The notes beneath the pieces were generated by a model, which ran no database searches, was not told the origin of the DNA, and saw nothing but the letters and a program-made list of their open reading frames with translations. Made by a program: the position numbers and the translations under genes. From assembly GCF_003573695.1 (NCBI RefSeq), contig NC_039360.1:64047911-64111910 (forward strand): 64,000 nucleotides of DNA, written 5' to 3'. The DNA is from Papaver somniferum. Taxonomy: Eukaryota > Streptophyta > Magnoliopsida > Ranunculales > Papaveraceae. Within the stretch, counting starts at the first letter, position 1. Each line of letters begins with the position of its first letter. Positions 25,985 to 37,600 of the stretch are shown here, piece by piece.

Positions 25985-27101
25985 ATTGGGGGATATAAAT
26001 TACTAACTCCATCCAATAGTACCTGCTAAGGGGTGTTTTTGGAGGCGGAAATACTAAAATACCGTTTAGGTTAATACACTTCCATCTAAATTAAAATTTA
26101 AAACTAAAAAATCAAAATCAAACCCCAACAAGTTCTTAAAGATATGTTAAATTGAATTGTTGTTGAGCAAGAAGAAGAAGAAGTGACTTCATTGAGAAGG
26201 TACATGATACCCAATCTTATTTAAAGTGTTGTTATTGTCTTAAAACTTTGTTTGGGTTAGAATCATAAACTGAAACTTTTCAGTTTTTATCCACTCCCGT
26301 CATTGTGTTCATGATGAATATCCTCCCAATTTATTGTGCCGACATTGTTTTTTGTTTGAATACCATGTCGATATCTGGTGCCGGCATGGCTGTTAGGATG
26401 AATACCATGCCGATACCAACATAACTCAGAAAGAATGTCCGAAAACTTGTTTGTGCCGGCATGGTCGATTCCCAAGTGTACCGTGCCAATTTGAGGACAA
26501 AAACATACAAAATTTTTGTCTAAAATAGCAAGTTACAATGTACATTGCCGACACTACTACCGGCTTGAGGGATATTGTGTATCGACATGGTGAAAGCATG
26601 AATACCATGCCGATTTGGTCCCTGCCGGCATGGTATTCATACTTTTACCATGCCGACAATGAGTTTTTCAGGTGTAACAATGACGAATTCAATGAAAAAA
26701 ATCAAATTTAAATAATTAATACCTATACATGAGTAATTGGAGCACTTGTATGTTCAGCTTGTTTACTTTTCTGGGTTAGTTCTTCACCTAAGATCATAAA
26801 TATCTTGATATAATATTGTTGCATCAACAAATTCAACGATAATGATTTATTCTAATGATTATGAAACTAATCTGTTAACTTAACTAATCATATTTAACCA
26901 CTAACAATGATAATGGCTTATTATAATGATTATCAAACTAATCTATTAACTTAACTAATCATATTTAACAACTAAGCATGATTAGTGAGGGGTAGATTAG
27001 GAATTATGTAAATTACCCGGCTAGGGGGTGACCTTGATTTACTATTTAAATTCTGTTTTGTCTTTTTCCTATATCCCCGATTAGTTTTAGTATCCCCCAA
27101 T
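25985..27101. mobile_element. Small non-autonomous DNA element with ATTGGGGGATA ends
   Basis: ATTGGGGGATA at 25985-25995 faces its inverted copy TATCCCCCAAT at 27091-27101, and the similarity extends weakly inward (ATAAATTACTAA against ACTAAAACTAAT). The 1.1-kb interior has no protein-coding potential but carries a motif array at 26331-26660. A target duplication was not resolved, so the superfamily is open; a Mutator-like MITE is the most likely. Confidence 0.5.
26331..26660. repeat. Array of TGCCGGCATGGTATTCAT motifs in both orientations
   Basis: About ten copies of TGCCGGCATGG(TATTCAT) or its inverse ATGAATACCATGCCGAT occur in 330 bases, for example at 26380-26420, 26453-26470, 26600-26615 and 26618-26655. 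Adjacent copies point at one another, forming imperfect hairpins (TGCCGGCATGGTATTCAT, then TTACCATGCCGACA). Confidence 0.75.
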
Positions 27102-27826
27102 TACACGTTCCAAAATTATGGTCTCCCTTGTTTGTGATGTTTTTTTTTGTTTAAATTCATCACTTCACCAGGACAAAGTTTTTTTTTTTGAATCCTATTA
27201 TTGGGGCTTTAGGGGGATGGGACTTTGGGGGCTTAAATTAATAAGTGGAACCTAAATGTTATAGGGGGAGATCATATTTATGTAAAAGTTCAAAAATACC
27301 CTCAATCATTTTCACTTATTACCCTTCTACCCTTCCATTAACTAATTAATCTAATAAAAAAAATTTGAAAAATCATTAAAAAAAAACGAAAATCATTAAA
27401 AGAAAGAAAAAAAATCGTCCCTCTCACTCTCTTATTTCTTCCCATTCTTCTTCTTTATGTTTTCTTTCTTCTTCTTTTCTTCTTCCATTCTTCGTTGTTC
27501 AACGATTAGGTGTCGATTCAAAAAAAAAAATCGTCGTCGGTTAAACCCATTCTATAAAACCATGAAACCTAAGGAAAATCTAGGTAAATCTTCGTCGAAT
27601 CAACCTCCTCATGAAGCAGAGAAAACAACTTCATCAAATGAAGTAGAAAGTGAAGATTAAGAAGAAGTGAATGAAGGAGATGCACCAGCCGCCGAGACTC
27701 CTGATATGACAGGAATAAGGTATGAATTTAAAAACCCACTATTTCTTTAAGCGTTTTGTTGATTATTCTGTTGGTTTCGAAAATTTTAGGCTGAAAAAAC
27801 AGTTTATGAAAATGCTAACGGCTGGG

Positions 27827-28372
27827 AGTTCTTGTGTTCCCAGCCGTAAATAGGTATCACGGTTGGGATTTATTGTTTTCCCAGTCGTTTATATGTTACC
27901 CGGTTGGGATATCTAAGAACTCCCAACCGTTTTTAAGTTTTACGGATGTGATATCTAAGAACTCCCAGCCGTAATATAGTCGATGCATACGAGATGGAAA
28001 AATCATATCCGCAACAAGTTGTATACGGCTAGGTTATTCCTAGCCATATATTCTCCTATGTTCGAATTTTTTTCAGCGGTAGTTTAGTTTACGTCTCAGT
28101 CTTTCTATCCGTAACGTTGTTTCCTGACCGTTATATTTAGTTTCCTAGCCGTTTATAAATTACGGCTTGGAATTTCCTAACCGTATGTGGTACTGTGTTG
28201 AATATTAAACTAGCTTTATTTCCACGTATAGGTTTTCCTATCCATTATTTGGTGTTCGGATAGGTCGATACTAAATTTCCCATCCATAATTATTGTTGCG
28301 TCTTGGACTATCCAATTTTCCTAGCCGTTTTGACTGTCATGGTTCGGTTTTGTCAAAATTTCCCAGCCGTTT
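27827..28372. repeat. GGCTGGGAA ... TTCCCAGCC motif array, block 1
   Basis: ACGGCTGGGAA and its complement TTCCCAGCCGT, or variants (CGGTTGGGAT, TTCCTAGCCGT), occur about 20 times in 545 bases, largely in facing pairs such as GGCTGGGAGTTCTTGTGTTC followed by CCAGCCG. It lies in the first intron of the PMD gene. Further blocks lie at 31575-32100 and 32850-33012. Confidence 0.75.
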
Positions 28373-28620
28373 TTGCTTATCTACTTTTAGTTTTTGGACT
28401 TGTTTGTCTTTGAACAGAAGAAAAGAAAAGATTACAAGAAGTAACACCTCGTAGTGACCCGACTCTGCAACCTCGTCATGCAAAACCATTGGGTGCAAAC
28501 GCAAGGAATGCAAGTGGAGTTGTGACTGCTGGAGAAAATGAATGTGAAGGTGTTGTTACCGGAGGAAATGAAGTTGGAGCTGGAAGTGCTTTAGGTAGTC
28601 AAGTTGTAGTTCCCACAGAT

Positions 28621-28782
28621 GGAGGAAGTGAGATTGGAGTTGCTATTACTGGAGGAACTGAAGTTGGAGTTGGTGGAGGAAGTGAGATTGGAGTTGCTGT
28701 TACTGGAGGAACTGAAGTTGGAGTTGGTGGAGGAAGTGAAATTGGAGTTGCTGTTACTGGAGGAAATGAAGTTGGAGTTGCT
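28621..28782 (+). repeat. 54-bp coding repeat, 3 copies
   Basis: GGAGGAAGTGAGATTGGAGT starts at 28621, 28675 and 28729, exactly 54 bases apart, coding for an 18-residue Gly/Val-rich unit (GGSEIGVAVTGGTEVGVG). Degenerate copies follow to about 28835. It is in exon 2 of the PMD gene. Confidence 0.9.
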
Positions 28783-31149
28783 GAAGGAAATGAAGGTGTA
28801 CTTGTTGTTACCGGAGGAACTGAAGTTGACACTTCTAGTGGTGCTGCTATTGATAAAGGTAAATCCGTAGTTGAGGAAGACAAGAAGGATGGAAAGAAGA
28901 AGTATCCACCAAAAGAAACGGCAAGACAAGTAATTGATGCTATGGTGCCTTTACCTCCCAAGAGGAATGAGATACCTTGGGGTGCGCAAAGAGATCGTTC
29001 CGTCTTGATTGGTTACCCGTCTTCATGGGCTGCTAGGCTTTGTGGCACAAAGGTAATAAATCAAATTACATATATGTTATTTTCATTTTATTATGGATTA
29101 TTAATTATAACAACCAAATTTTTTTGTTTTTGTATTTCCCGAATAAAGCGGCCCCTAAACTAAAGCACCAACAAGGAAAGGTTTGGCCGTTGGACAATGA
29201 GCATCCAGATGTGGTAGCTTTGGTAAAAGCTTCGGGGTTATGGTCTGGAATCGAGGCTTTGCAGAAGGCATATGATGTTGTGACATTTTGTGGTTTTCGA
29301 GAAAGGTTTTGGCCCGAAACTACGACTTTTCATCTCCCGTTTGGCGAGATGACTATAACTCCGGATGATGCAAAGAAAATCACTGGTCTTGCTTTGGAAG
29401 GAAAGGCTGTATTTGAGGGTTTCAACAATTCTATGCCTTTTAATCAGCTTTGTGTCTTGGCGAAGGAATGTCTTGGGTGGGGCAAAGATAAAGCGGAAGT
29501 AGAGTTTGAGATAGGGTATGGAGCCGCGCCTAGAGCTAAAAGGAAATTTAGTGTACCGGGCGAACTTAGTGAAACAGTTAATATGGCAAGGAAGATTAAT
29601 TTGGTTCGTCTAAAGGATAAGTTTGGGGATTCTAAACGCAAGACTGATAGTGGAGAGGTGGTGATGGACGTAGAAAGAGCTAGACATACGGCTATAACTT
29701 ACTTGTTGCACGCTCTTGGGACCGTCTTTTTCCCCGTTATCTCAGGAAATAAGGTAAATGCTTATTATTTGCAGTGGTTGATGACTCTCAGTCTCGATCC
29801 GGAAACAAACGAGGTACCTAGGTACTCGTTGGGCACCTCCCTCCTTGCTAGTATGTTGGACAGTCTTTGCAAAGCTTCTAGGTGGAATGAAACACAAATT
29901 ACGGGATATGTTGCTCTTATCCAGGTATCTTTTTGTTTTAATATAACAAATGTTTATTTATTTTTACTTTTATATATTGGTTTATATGTAATATCTTATT
30001 TATAATATTTTTTTCACGTAGTCATGGGCTTACGACCATTTTAAATGCTTGAGGCATTCTCGGAATACAACATGGACTCTAGAGAAACCTACAGGAGGAA
30101 GATACCCCTTTGGAGGGACCCAACACAAGGCTAAAGAGATGAAAATGGTCGAAATGAGGAAAAAGTTGGATGCTTTGACAATCTATGATGTGGTTTTTGA
30201 TCCATATTTGAAACTTGATGAGGATGGAGATGATGAAGTTGGTGATAAAGTATTTTCTAATATGGAGACCTATACGGGACCTCTATTTCATGCAACTGGG
30301 TTCGTCATTTTAGATCCTCATAGAACGCTCCGCCAAATTGGCATTGTCCAGAAAATTCTACCTGAAGATTCTCATTTCAAACTGAGCGTAGCCAACTCCC
30401 AATTTAAGGACAAAGATGTTAGATTGACCTATGAAGAAGCACCGTTGATCGAGCATTGGAATGCTCATTCCCAAGAAGTAAACCAAATGAGTAGAAGAAC
30501 GCTTGAAGCTTCTCATGGGAATTCCGAAGCGTATGCGAATCACATGGAACGGTATCAAGAGTGCGCTCATCCTTATGTGGAAAATTTGGATCCGGAGGCG
30601 CAGAGACATTTCAAGAATGCAGAGAAAGAGAGTTCAAAATCAAAGACATCAATGAATGAACAAGAAGATTTGGAGAAGATGGTGGTACGTACACTACTAA
30701 TTATGTTTGTATATATTTTTACTTAATAGTGGGTCCTTGCTGAATATCCCTGAACCACTACTCTTGTGACACCTAGCATTGAGTGGTGAATAGAGCTCTA
30801 AGTGGAGAGCTGAATATCATTTTTTTTTTTTTAATTATCTATGAATAATTAGAGTATGTGTGTTTGATATGAAAAAATAGGTTGAACGAGTTAATTGGGT
30901 GGTCAAGGACATCACCCGTATGATTAATTCGGTTGAGGACTTAACGGTACCTGAACAAAGATTACTCCGGAATCGAGTTAAAGGCATAATAATCCCTAAG
31001 AAAGGAGGTTTATATGCTTATGAAGAGGACCGATCAAGGAGAGCTAAAAGGGCTAGGTATCCTTATTCTAGCGACGACTCGGACACTCCCCCCGTGAACA
31101 AGTTCAATCTAAGCAAGGAAAAGGCGATTGAGGTGGTAGAGGTGAAAAA

Positions 31150-31353
31150 GGTGGCCGTGCTGGAACAAGTGCAAAAGGTGGTCGTACTGGAACAAGTGCA
31201 AAAGGTGGCCGTGCTGGAACAAGTGCTCGAGGTGGACGTGGTCGTGGTAAAAAATCTAGAGTTGTAGAACAAGTTGTGGAACATGAGCAAGATGACGATT
31301 TGGATGCGTTTATTCGCTCGTCTTCAGAGGAGGCATCAAGTGAAAGTGAATGA
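31150..31353 (+). other. Gly-Arg repeat tail of the PMD protein, in a shifted frame
   Basis: In this frame the sequence reads GGRAGTSAK, GGRTGTSAK, GGRAGTSAR, then GGRGRGKK and an acidic end with DDDLDAF and a Ser/Glu tail to TGA at 31351-31353. This looks like a real RGG-type nucleic-acid-binding tail. The frame of the preceding exon sequence runs instead into a Val/Leu-rich read-through ending at 31267, so a frameshift lies between about 31090 and 31150. Confidence 0.65.
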
Positions 31354-31574
31354 CTATTTACTCGCTTTTTATTATTTTACTTCATAGATATTTTATTATC
31401 TAAGACTTTGTCTATTTACTATTTTTGTTGTTTGGTTATGAATTTAGATGAATGAATTTTTATAAATTTGCATGTATGAATGAATGTCAGTCTTTTCATT
31501 TGTCTAATCTAAGAAAACTGAGGAAAAAGAAAATCAAGATTTACTAATTTTTTGTGCACTTTCGTCTAGGTCGA

Positions 31575-32100
31575 TGCTTCACATAACCTAGCCGTAAATA
31601 CCTATAATTCTTGTCAAATAAACTTGCACAAAATTTCGGTTAGAAATTCCCGGCCGCTAAACAAAAAATGGTTAGGAAAAAGTTACGGTTGGGAAATACC
31701 TAACCGTGTATTTCTCTAGAGACTCATAAATAAAATGAGTCTTGGTTACGACTACATATCCGAGTCGTGTATCGTAGTTGCGGTTAGAACTCTAAACCGT
31801 AATTATGACATAAATCCGCAACTCTGGTTTATAGCTGGGTCGAAATTTCAAGTTCCCGACCGTAAACTGTTTTACGGTTGGGATTTCCTAGCTGTGTATC
31901 ATTCTGATAACCCAAAGAGAAAATGGCTCCTTGTTGCGGCTAGATATCCAGGCCGTAATTCTGACAAAAATTAACAACTATTATTTACATCCGGAAATAT
32001 CTAGCCGTAAATCTGACACACCACAAACCCTGCAGGTTTATACAGAATTACGGCCGAGTCTACCTTGCATTTTCCTAGCCGTAAATACCTATAATTTTGA
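31575..32100. repeat. GGCTGGGAA-type motif array, block 2
   Basis: CTAGCCGTAA, CGGTTGGGAAATACCTAACC and GGTTAGAAATTCCCGGCCG variants recur about 15 times between the PMD gene and the Myb-like ORF. Same motif as block 1, more diverged. Confidence 0.65.
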
Positions 32101-32296
32101 ATACCACATCATATCGGCTAGTTTTTTGAATTTTGAAAAATAGATCTGTTTGAAGACTGATCTATAGAAGGTTCTAGTTGTTCAACCACTTATTTAAACT
32201 TGAAATAAATCCACCTCCATATAACCACCCATTCCAAATCAAAATCACAACTTCTACATCAATAATCTCCACCAAAACTCCTACAAACTCAATGCA

Positions 32297-32701
32297 ATGT
32301 ACTTAGAGGATAAACCCAACTTTACTTTGGAAGAAAACTTATCTCTTTGCAACAATTTTGTACTATGCTATCCAAAGAGGGGAGAAGAACGAAGGAAAGG
32401 TGGTTTACCAAGTAAATCGTATTGGAGTAAGATTTTTGAGAATTTTTGTAGTGAAACAGGTAACACTAACAACCGCGATGGGGTTGAATTGTATCTTCGA
32501 TTTTCAGACATACACCAAAAAGTGGAAGAATATATGGCTTTACGTCGTATGTGCAACCAACTTCGACTTAGAGGTGAGACTGATGGAGAAGTCGTAGCTC
32601 AAGCTAAGAAGGAATGGAAAAAATGGAAAGGTTATACTTTCAACTTGGAAGCTCAATACGCCATCATCAAAGACTTAATACATAGAAAGGGATGTTATTA
32701 A
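32297..32701 (+). CDS. Myb/SANT-like (trihelix-type) small protein of the transposon
   Basis: A 134-residue ORF with no breaks. It has the spacing of the Myb-like domain found in plant proteins annotated as NAM-associated or GSTT3-like: FTLEENLSLC at the start, then YWSKIFENFC, LYLRFSDIHQKVEEYM, and FNLEAQYAIIKD at the end. In PIF/Harbinger elements a protein of this type accompanies the transposase and binds element ends; I infer a similar DNA-binding role here. No transposase is seen. It sits between two GGCTGGGAA motif blocks, which are obvious candidate binding sites. The ATG at 32297 gives the conserved start; an ATG just upstream is out of frame. Confidence 0.6.
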   Translation: MYLEDKPNFTLEENLSLCNNFVLCYPKRGEERRKGGLPSKSYWSKIFENFCSETGNTNNRDGVELYLRFSDIHQKVEEYMALRRMCNQLRLRGETDGEVVAQAKKEWKKWKGYTFNLEAQYAIIKDLIHRKGCY

Positions 32702-32849
32702 AACCAACTTTGTAATGAGGATCTATTAAGTAAGTAATGGGTTTGATTGTGGTCTAATTAATGAAAGTATTACTAATTTTCAATCGTAGTATGTATTCAT
32801 GTTGAAAATCAAAATTGCTCAGCTTACATATTCAATTACGAACGGGAAA

Positions 32850-33012
32850 TATAAGAATTCCCAGCAGTGAAAAAGACTCAGAAGATTCTGGGTAGAATAA
32901 CGGCTATAAGTTCTTAACTTCCCATCCGTTTTTATTGTTTACATTTGGGAATTCCTCGTATCACAACCATAATAGCTTATTTACGGCTGGTTCGACACAA
33001 TTTCCCAGCCGT
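32850..33012. repeat. GGCTGGGAA-type motif array, block 3
   Basis: Four or five further copies (ACGGGAAATATAAGAATTCC, ACGGCTGG ... TTTCCCAGCCGTAA) near the right end of the transposon. Confidence 0.6.
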
Positions 33013-33410
33013 AACTAGTGAAATTTTCAGAATTGTCTTTGCTTTTTAACGGATCTGAATCGATAAAATTGATGTTGGGAGTTGATTATAAAGTTATCCC
33101 GAGTTTTGTGACGAAGGGTTTCATCATTTTTCTTCAAAATTTCTCAAAAAAATTTACCAAAATCACCATTTTTCCTTCTTCAAAATCAAGTTTTAATTTC
33201 CAAAATCATCAAAAGTTTAATCATTTGATTAGTCTAATTCATTCACTAAGACTGATTAATTAGCTTAATCAATATAATTAGTACTAATCATATTAAGGGT
33301 AGATTAGGTATTACATAAAATACCATGATAAGGGGCTCTATGTGTTGTTATTTCATGACCTCATAAGCCCCTAAAATCCAAGCCTTTTTACAGCCCCAAT
33401 AATAGGATTC

Positions 33411-33566
33411 TTTGTTTTTTAAAGAACCATCCGAGTGATCTAATGGTTCTAATATTCCCACCCATTACAGAGGCATGATTCAAATCCCATAAGCGGGATT
33501 CAAACCCCATAATTGCTAAACCAAATCCAATCTAAAGGACGGTCTACGGACCACTGCACTACTCAA
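33411..33566 (-). mobile_element. Possible tRNA-derived SINE
   Basis: On the minus strand, TAGTGCAGTGG (33551-33561) fits the pol III A box and GGTTTGAATCC (33496-33506) fits the B box, 44 bases apart. The sequence ends in an A-rich TTTAAAAAACAAA that runs straight into the right end of the PMD transposon. No target duplication found. A relic of a tRNA-like repeat is the alternative. Confidence 0.45.
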
Positions 33567-34635
33567 TCAAATAACAAAAAATCTCTCTTATTCTCTCTCC
33601 TCTTTTTTCCTCTTCTCTTTAAGAAAAAACTCTTAGTCTCCATTAATCTTTTGCACAGATTTGGTCCTTTTTGGACCAGATCTTAGCAAGATTTCTTTTT
33701 CTTTTCAAGTTTTAATCAAATAAAGTAGATTTCTTTTGTTTATGATGTTATTTGACATATTTCTTCGCTATTTGGAGCGATTTTTCTTCGCCATTTGGGG
33801 CGAGTTTCTCTTCGCTTTGAGGGCGATTTATTCAAACCTTGATCGCTGGTTCGTGAATTGCTATTCTCGATTCAAGAACATCAACAATCCAATACGGTAT
33901 TGATTAGAATCTATATTCAATCTAAGGGATTCAGGGCATCTGGGCTCGTTGGGATCTACAAGATTTTGGGCAAATAACTCATTTCTTACAGGAGTAACTC
34001 TTATTGAAGAAGAAGAAAATTTGATTAAACGGTCGGAATCGATTACGGATTATACCATCATCCTTCCCTACCACATTTACAAAAATTGGGTATCTTTACG
34101 GTATAAAGCTCTTTCTCTTCGCTATGTATTTGTAATTGATATCTTCATTCGTGTTAGGAATTTTATTACCTCGTACCTTAATGTTTTTGTTATTCTTGTA
34201 AGCGATCATGTAATCACGTTTTGATTTGAATGAATTGAAGTTTGTTGATTGATTAAAAAAAAAAAAATCAAAAAGAAAACATGTAAACTCGTCAAACTAT
34301 TATCTGCGTTCTGCTAGTTGGTTGCTTGACGTGTCCCCAAGAAACACTTCACCACGTGCCAGTTGATTGGTACACGTGACATTACGTGCCTTCTTACTCC
34401 TACGAGTCCTACCATCACCACATGGACGCAATATTCTAGTAGAATGATTGGCTCCTAATTTGCCAGTTCAGCAGTAAATATTTCCCACCAAAATTTCTCC
34501 TCCTCAAATATTCTCCATTAAAATATCTCTTAAATACACAGCTCCCGCTACATTTTCCTCTTTCACAACTCCTTCTCACTGTATATTCTAAACCTTCTCA
34601 CTGTATATTCTAAATTATCAACTGTCTGTGATTTG
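33567..34635 (+). other. Upstream region of the J-domain gene
   Basis: No gene I can support. It contains a pyrimidine-rich stretch (33575-33640), a threefold repeat of about 24 bases built on TTCGCYATTTGGRGCGA (33764-33829), a poly(A) run (34255-34267), two G-boxes and a likely leader before the ATG at 34636. The part around 33650-34250 looks like transcribed untranslated sequence of an unknown element or gene. Confidence 0.5.
34353..34378. promoter_or_regulatory. Two G-box (CACGTG) sites upstream of the J-domain gene
   Basis: CACGTG at 34353-34358 and again at 34373-34378, about 260-280 bases before the ATG, in ACCACGTGCC and ACACGTGAC contexts. G-boxes bind bZIP and bHLH factors and are common in light- and ABA-responsive plant promoters; function here is inferred. 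Confidence 0.5.
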
Positions 34636-37600
34636 ATGGCTCAATTACTGAGTCCTGTTTGTACAGATTTACTCAAATTCCAAAACCCTAATAATCAATT
34701 CTTCAGTTCAATTAAACCATGGCGAATGTTAACAAAGATCAATAGCAACCATTTGATAACAACATTTAGTGGTTCAAAACGGCGTGACTCTAGAATTAGA
34801 GCTGTTGCTGAAGAATCCTTTTCTAGTGATGCAATTGCAGATGATTATTACGCCGTTTTAGGACTGGTAAAGTTTCTAGATTCAGTTTTTAGTATAGATT
34901 TGATCCGATTTGAGCACTTTAAATGATTTGATTTGACCAATTTTCACCGGTTTGTTGTTGTTGTTGTTCAAATAGCTACCAGATGCAACACCAGAGCAAA
35001 TAAAGAAAGCTTATTATACTTGCATGAAAGCTTGCCATCCAGATTTGAGTGGAAATGATCCAGAGACGACTAATTTCTGCATGTTTATCAACGAAGTCTA
35101 CACGGTTTGAATCTAATTCTCCATACAGAATATTGCACCAAACTTTTTATTGCTAACTCTTTATGTACTTTGTATGATCCTTTGACCTATTGGGTCAACT
35201 ACATGCTGTCTTATTGAAACTCCAAAATAAACCTAGCTGTTTAATTTTTTATATATTTTTCTCAGTAAGTAAGATTCATTCTGCAGGTACTTAGTGATCC
35301 TGTGCAGCGAATGGTTTATGATGAAATCCATGGATATGCATTGTCAGCAGTAAATCCTTTCTTGGATGACACTAGTGTTAAGGATCATGCTTTTGTGGAT
35401 GAGTTTAGTTGCATAGGTATGAATTGGTTTTGATCTTTACTTCTTCTTTGATTTTATGTAGATATAACCTTTTGCTCGTTTGTTTGTCCATGATTTCTAG
35501 GAGTGGTGAGGCACAAAGGTTTTTACTACACTGTTTAACTGCAAATTTCCCAGTAGGATGTTGACAAGGTCAAACTAGTTTTAAGATCATATAATAGTGA
35601 TCCATTTATGTTTTTGGCATGTCTTGTAGCATACAAATGTCCATCCTTCAATTACATTTTCTTGCATTTTCCACTAGAAACGTCTGCCCTTGCCGTTGTT
35701 TATTTATAAGGCAAATCTACAGTCCTCCTTTTGCAAGGTGATGAGATAGTGGAATGTTTTGTTGTTGGCACCTTGGTTTTGGTTTGAGCATTTTGTGTCC
35801 ATATTTTCCAAATGGAGGTGTTATTTTGGTGTAAGATAATAGGACTTATGCCTCCAATAAGATAACTAACACAACATTTGTGTTAAGTTTGTGCATATGC
35901 TCTCTTCTAATAGGTTAACCTGAATGCTTACTACTTGTTGTGAAGCAGAAAAGGTTTTGTACATGCATTTTAGATAAAACCATATCCTGAATGACACTGA
36001 CAATAATAGGCTCTGTATGATCTCTACTTGTAAGCAGGTTGTAAAAATTGCGCCAATGTCGCCCCCGATGTATTTAATATAGAAGAAGAATTTGGAAGAG
36101 CTAGAGTCTGCAACCAATCTGGCAATATTGATTTGGTTAACCAAGCTATTGAAAGTTGGTAAGAGCTTACTATTTGGATTCAGCTATGATGGACTAGTAT
36201 GCACTACTACAGTGGTATATCCATAAAATTTCGCAACCATGTTACAAGTCATTGTTCAGATTATATATCATGTTCATCTGCTACCAGCTTTATATACATG
36301 TTTTTCTTGACATAAGCCAATGGGAATATGATGCTTGCTGCTTAAATGATAAATCTAGGTCCTCTGATTTTTCAATTGTTTCTCCTCTTTTTTTGTCCAT
36401 GATGTAGATAGATGATGATACGTAAGTTCTCTAGTCATCTGCTTTGTAATATTTTCTTTTCCGCTTGGTTTATCCATGGTGTAGCTAGGTATATACATAG
36501 TTTTATATGAAGGAAAAGTATAGGATACAGTTGCCTGGAAACTCCTGAGATGTTGTTTGTGTTTTCTAGGACAGGTATCCTATTATAGAGACAAGAGAGG
36601 TTCTGCACTAATATCGTCTTTATATTATCTGTTCCTATACGTTCTCACAGATATGAAAGAAATAATTTGAAATAGCTGCTCATTTAAACATCTTTACTAG
36701 GCATTAGTGTAAGTCAGTGACTTACTGATCTCTATGTCATAATAACTACAACTTTATGGTGACCACGAGTACTATGGAATTTTGTTGCTGTTCTATTACT
36801 GCTTTATATATTTATTTATTTACCAGAGCCTAACATGCTGTTTTGTCCTTTATCAAGTACTTAGTTTATTCTGTTCTTTTTTTCCGCAAACCATGGATAA
36901 ATTAAAACTCAATCTTACTCATTTGCTTTGTCAGCCCTGTTGACTGTATTCATTGGACTTCTGCTGCACAAGTATCTTTACTCGAAGATGAAATGCGCCG
37001 GGTTGAAAGAGTAACTGTAAGACACACTACATCACCTAATCTTTCAAATATTTCAAGTTGTGATTACCTTTGCTTAGTTTGATTAAGTGATGCAGAACTT
37101 GCTATGCTTATTAAGTTTAGATGGTTTAGCTACAGGAGTCCATTCTGTCTTCTAATCTATGTAATACTAATCAGGCTCGAGTGCTGAAACCCAGTAACCT
37201 CATTGACCAGTGGTTTTAGGAATTTATCCAGCGCAAATAGATACAATCATACTTGTAGGTGGACATTATCGATTGCGCTTATTAATATTCTAGGTTGATT
37301 GGGAAGGATACCATTGTAAAATTTTGGTCTTCCACGTTACAACAATGTGTATACAATAGGATGGCCTGATTTGGATATTTTATGGCTGAGATGCTATACT
37401 GGTCGGCTAACTTTTATCAGCATATATTTTGAGAGATATTCTTGTTTGGAGTTATGAAGCACTTCTCCTCTTTCTTTAAGAAATGATTTTGTATTGCTTA
37501 AGAGTAGTCTCTGACAAGCTAAGAGCCTCCATCTTCCCATTTAAACCTGCAAAATGAGCTCCTAACATTTGTGGACCTCTTTTTCTTTTGACAATTAATG

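Larger units (their letters stand above)
27562..31353 (+). pseudogene. Plant mobile domain (PMD) protein gene, transposon-borne, decayed
   Basis: Proposed exons: 27562-27719, 28418-29052, 29149-29924, 30022-30684, 30881-31353. Exons 3 and 4 hold a plant mobile domain of the kind annotated as phosphatase-7-long-form-like: the order LWSGIEAL, FCGFRERFWPETTTFHLPFG, EMTITPDDA, ITGLALEGKAV and YLLHALGTVFFP is characteristic. Exons 3-4 and 4-5 join in frame with good GT-AG sites. Exon 2 codes for a Gly-rich 18-residue repeat, and the C-terminus holds GGRAGTSAK repeats. Decay is visible: an in-frame TAA near 27658 in exon 1; exon 1-2 and 2-3 junctions that do not keep frame with the obvious splice sites; and a frame change near 31100 with a TGA before the Gly-Arg repeats. 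PMD proteins act in gene silencing in plants and also occur in transposons; here the transposon form is clear. Confidence 0.75.
27190..33410 (+). mobile_element. 6.2-kb DNA transposon carrying PMD and Myb-like genes
   Basis: The ends are a perfect 19-base inverted repeat, GAATCCTATTATTGGGGCT (27190-27208) and its complement (33392-33410). Flanks are T-rich on both sides (TTTTTTTTT and TTTGTTTTT), so the target duplication is blurred. The interior holds a PMD gene, a small Myb/SANT-like ORF and three blocks of GGCTGGGAA motifs. No DDE transposase is visible, so it is non-autonomous or uses an unrecognised protein. A Myb-like second protein is typical of PIF/Harbinger elements, but the ends do not look like that superfamily; PMD genes are also known from Mutator-like elements. 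Superfamily left open. Confidence 0.7.

Noticed and set aside
28591..28961. Minus-strand ORFs of 112 and 120 codons
   Set aside because: Shadows of the Gly-rich 54-base repeat in the PMD gene.
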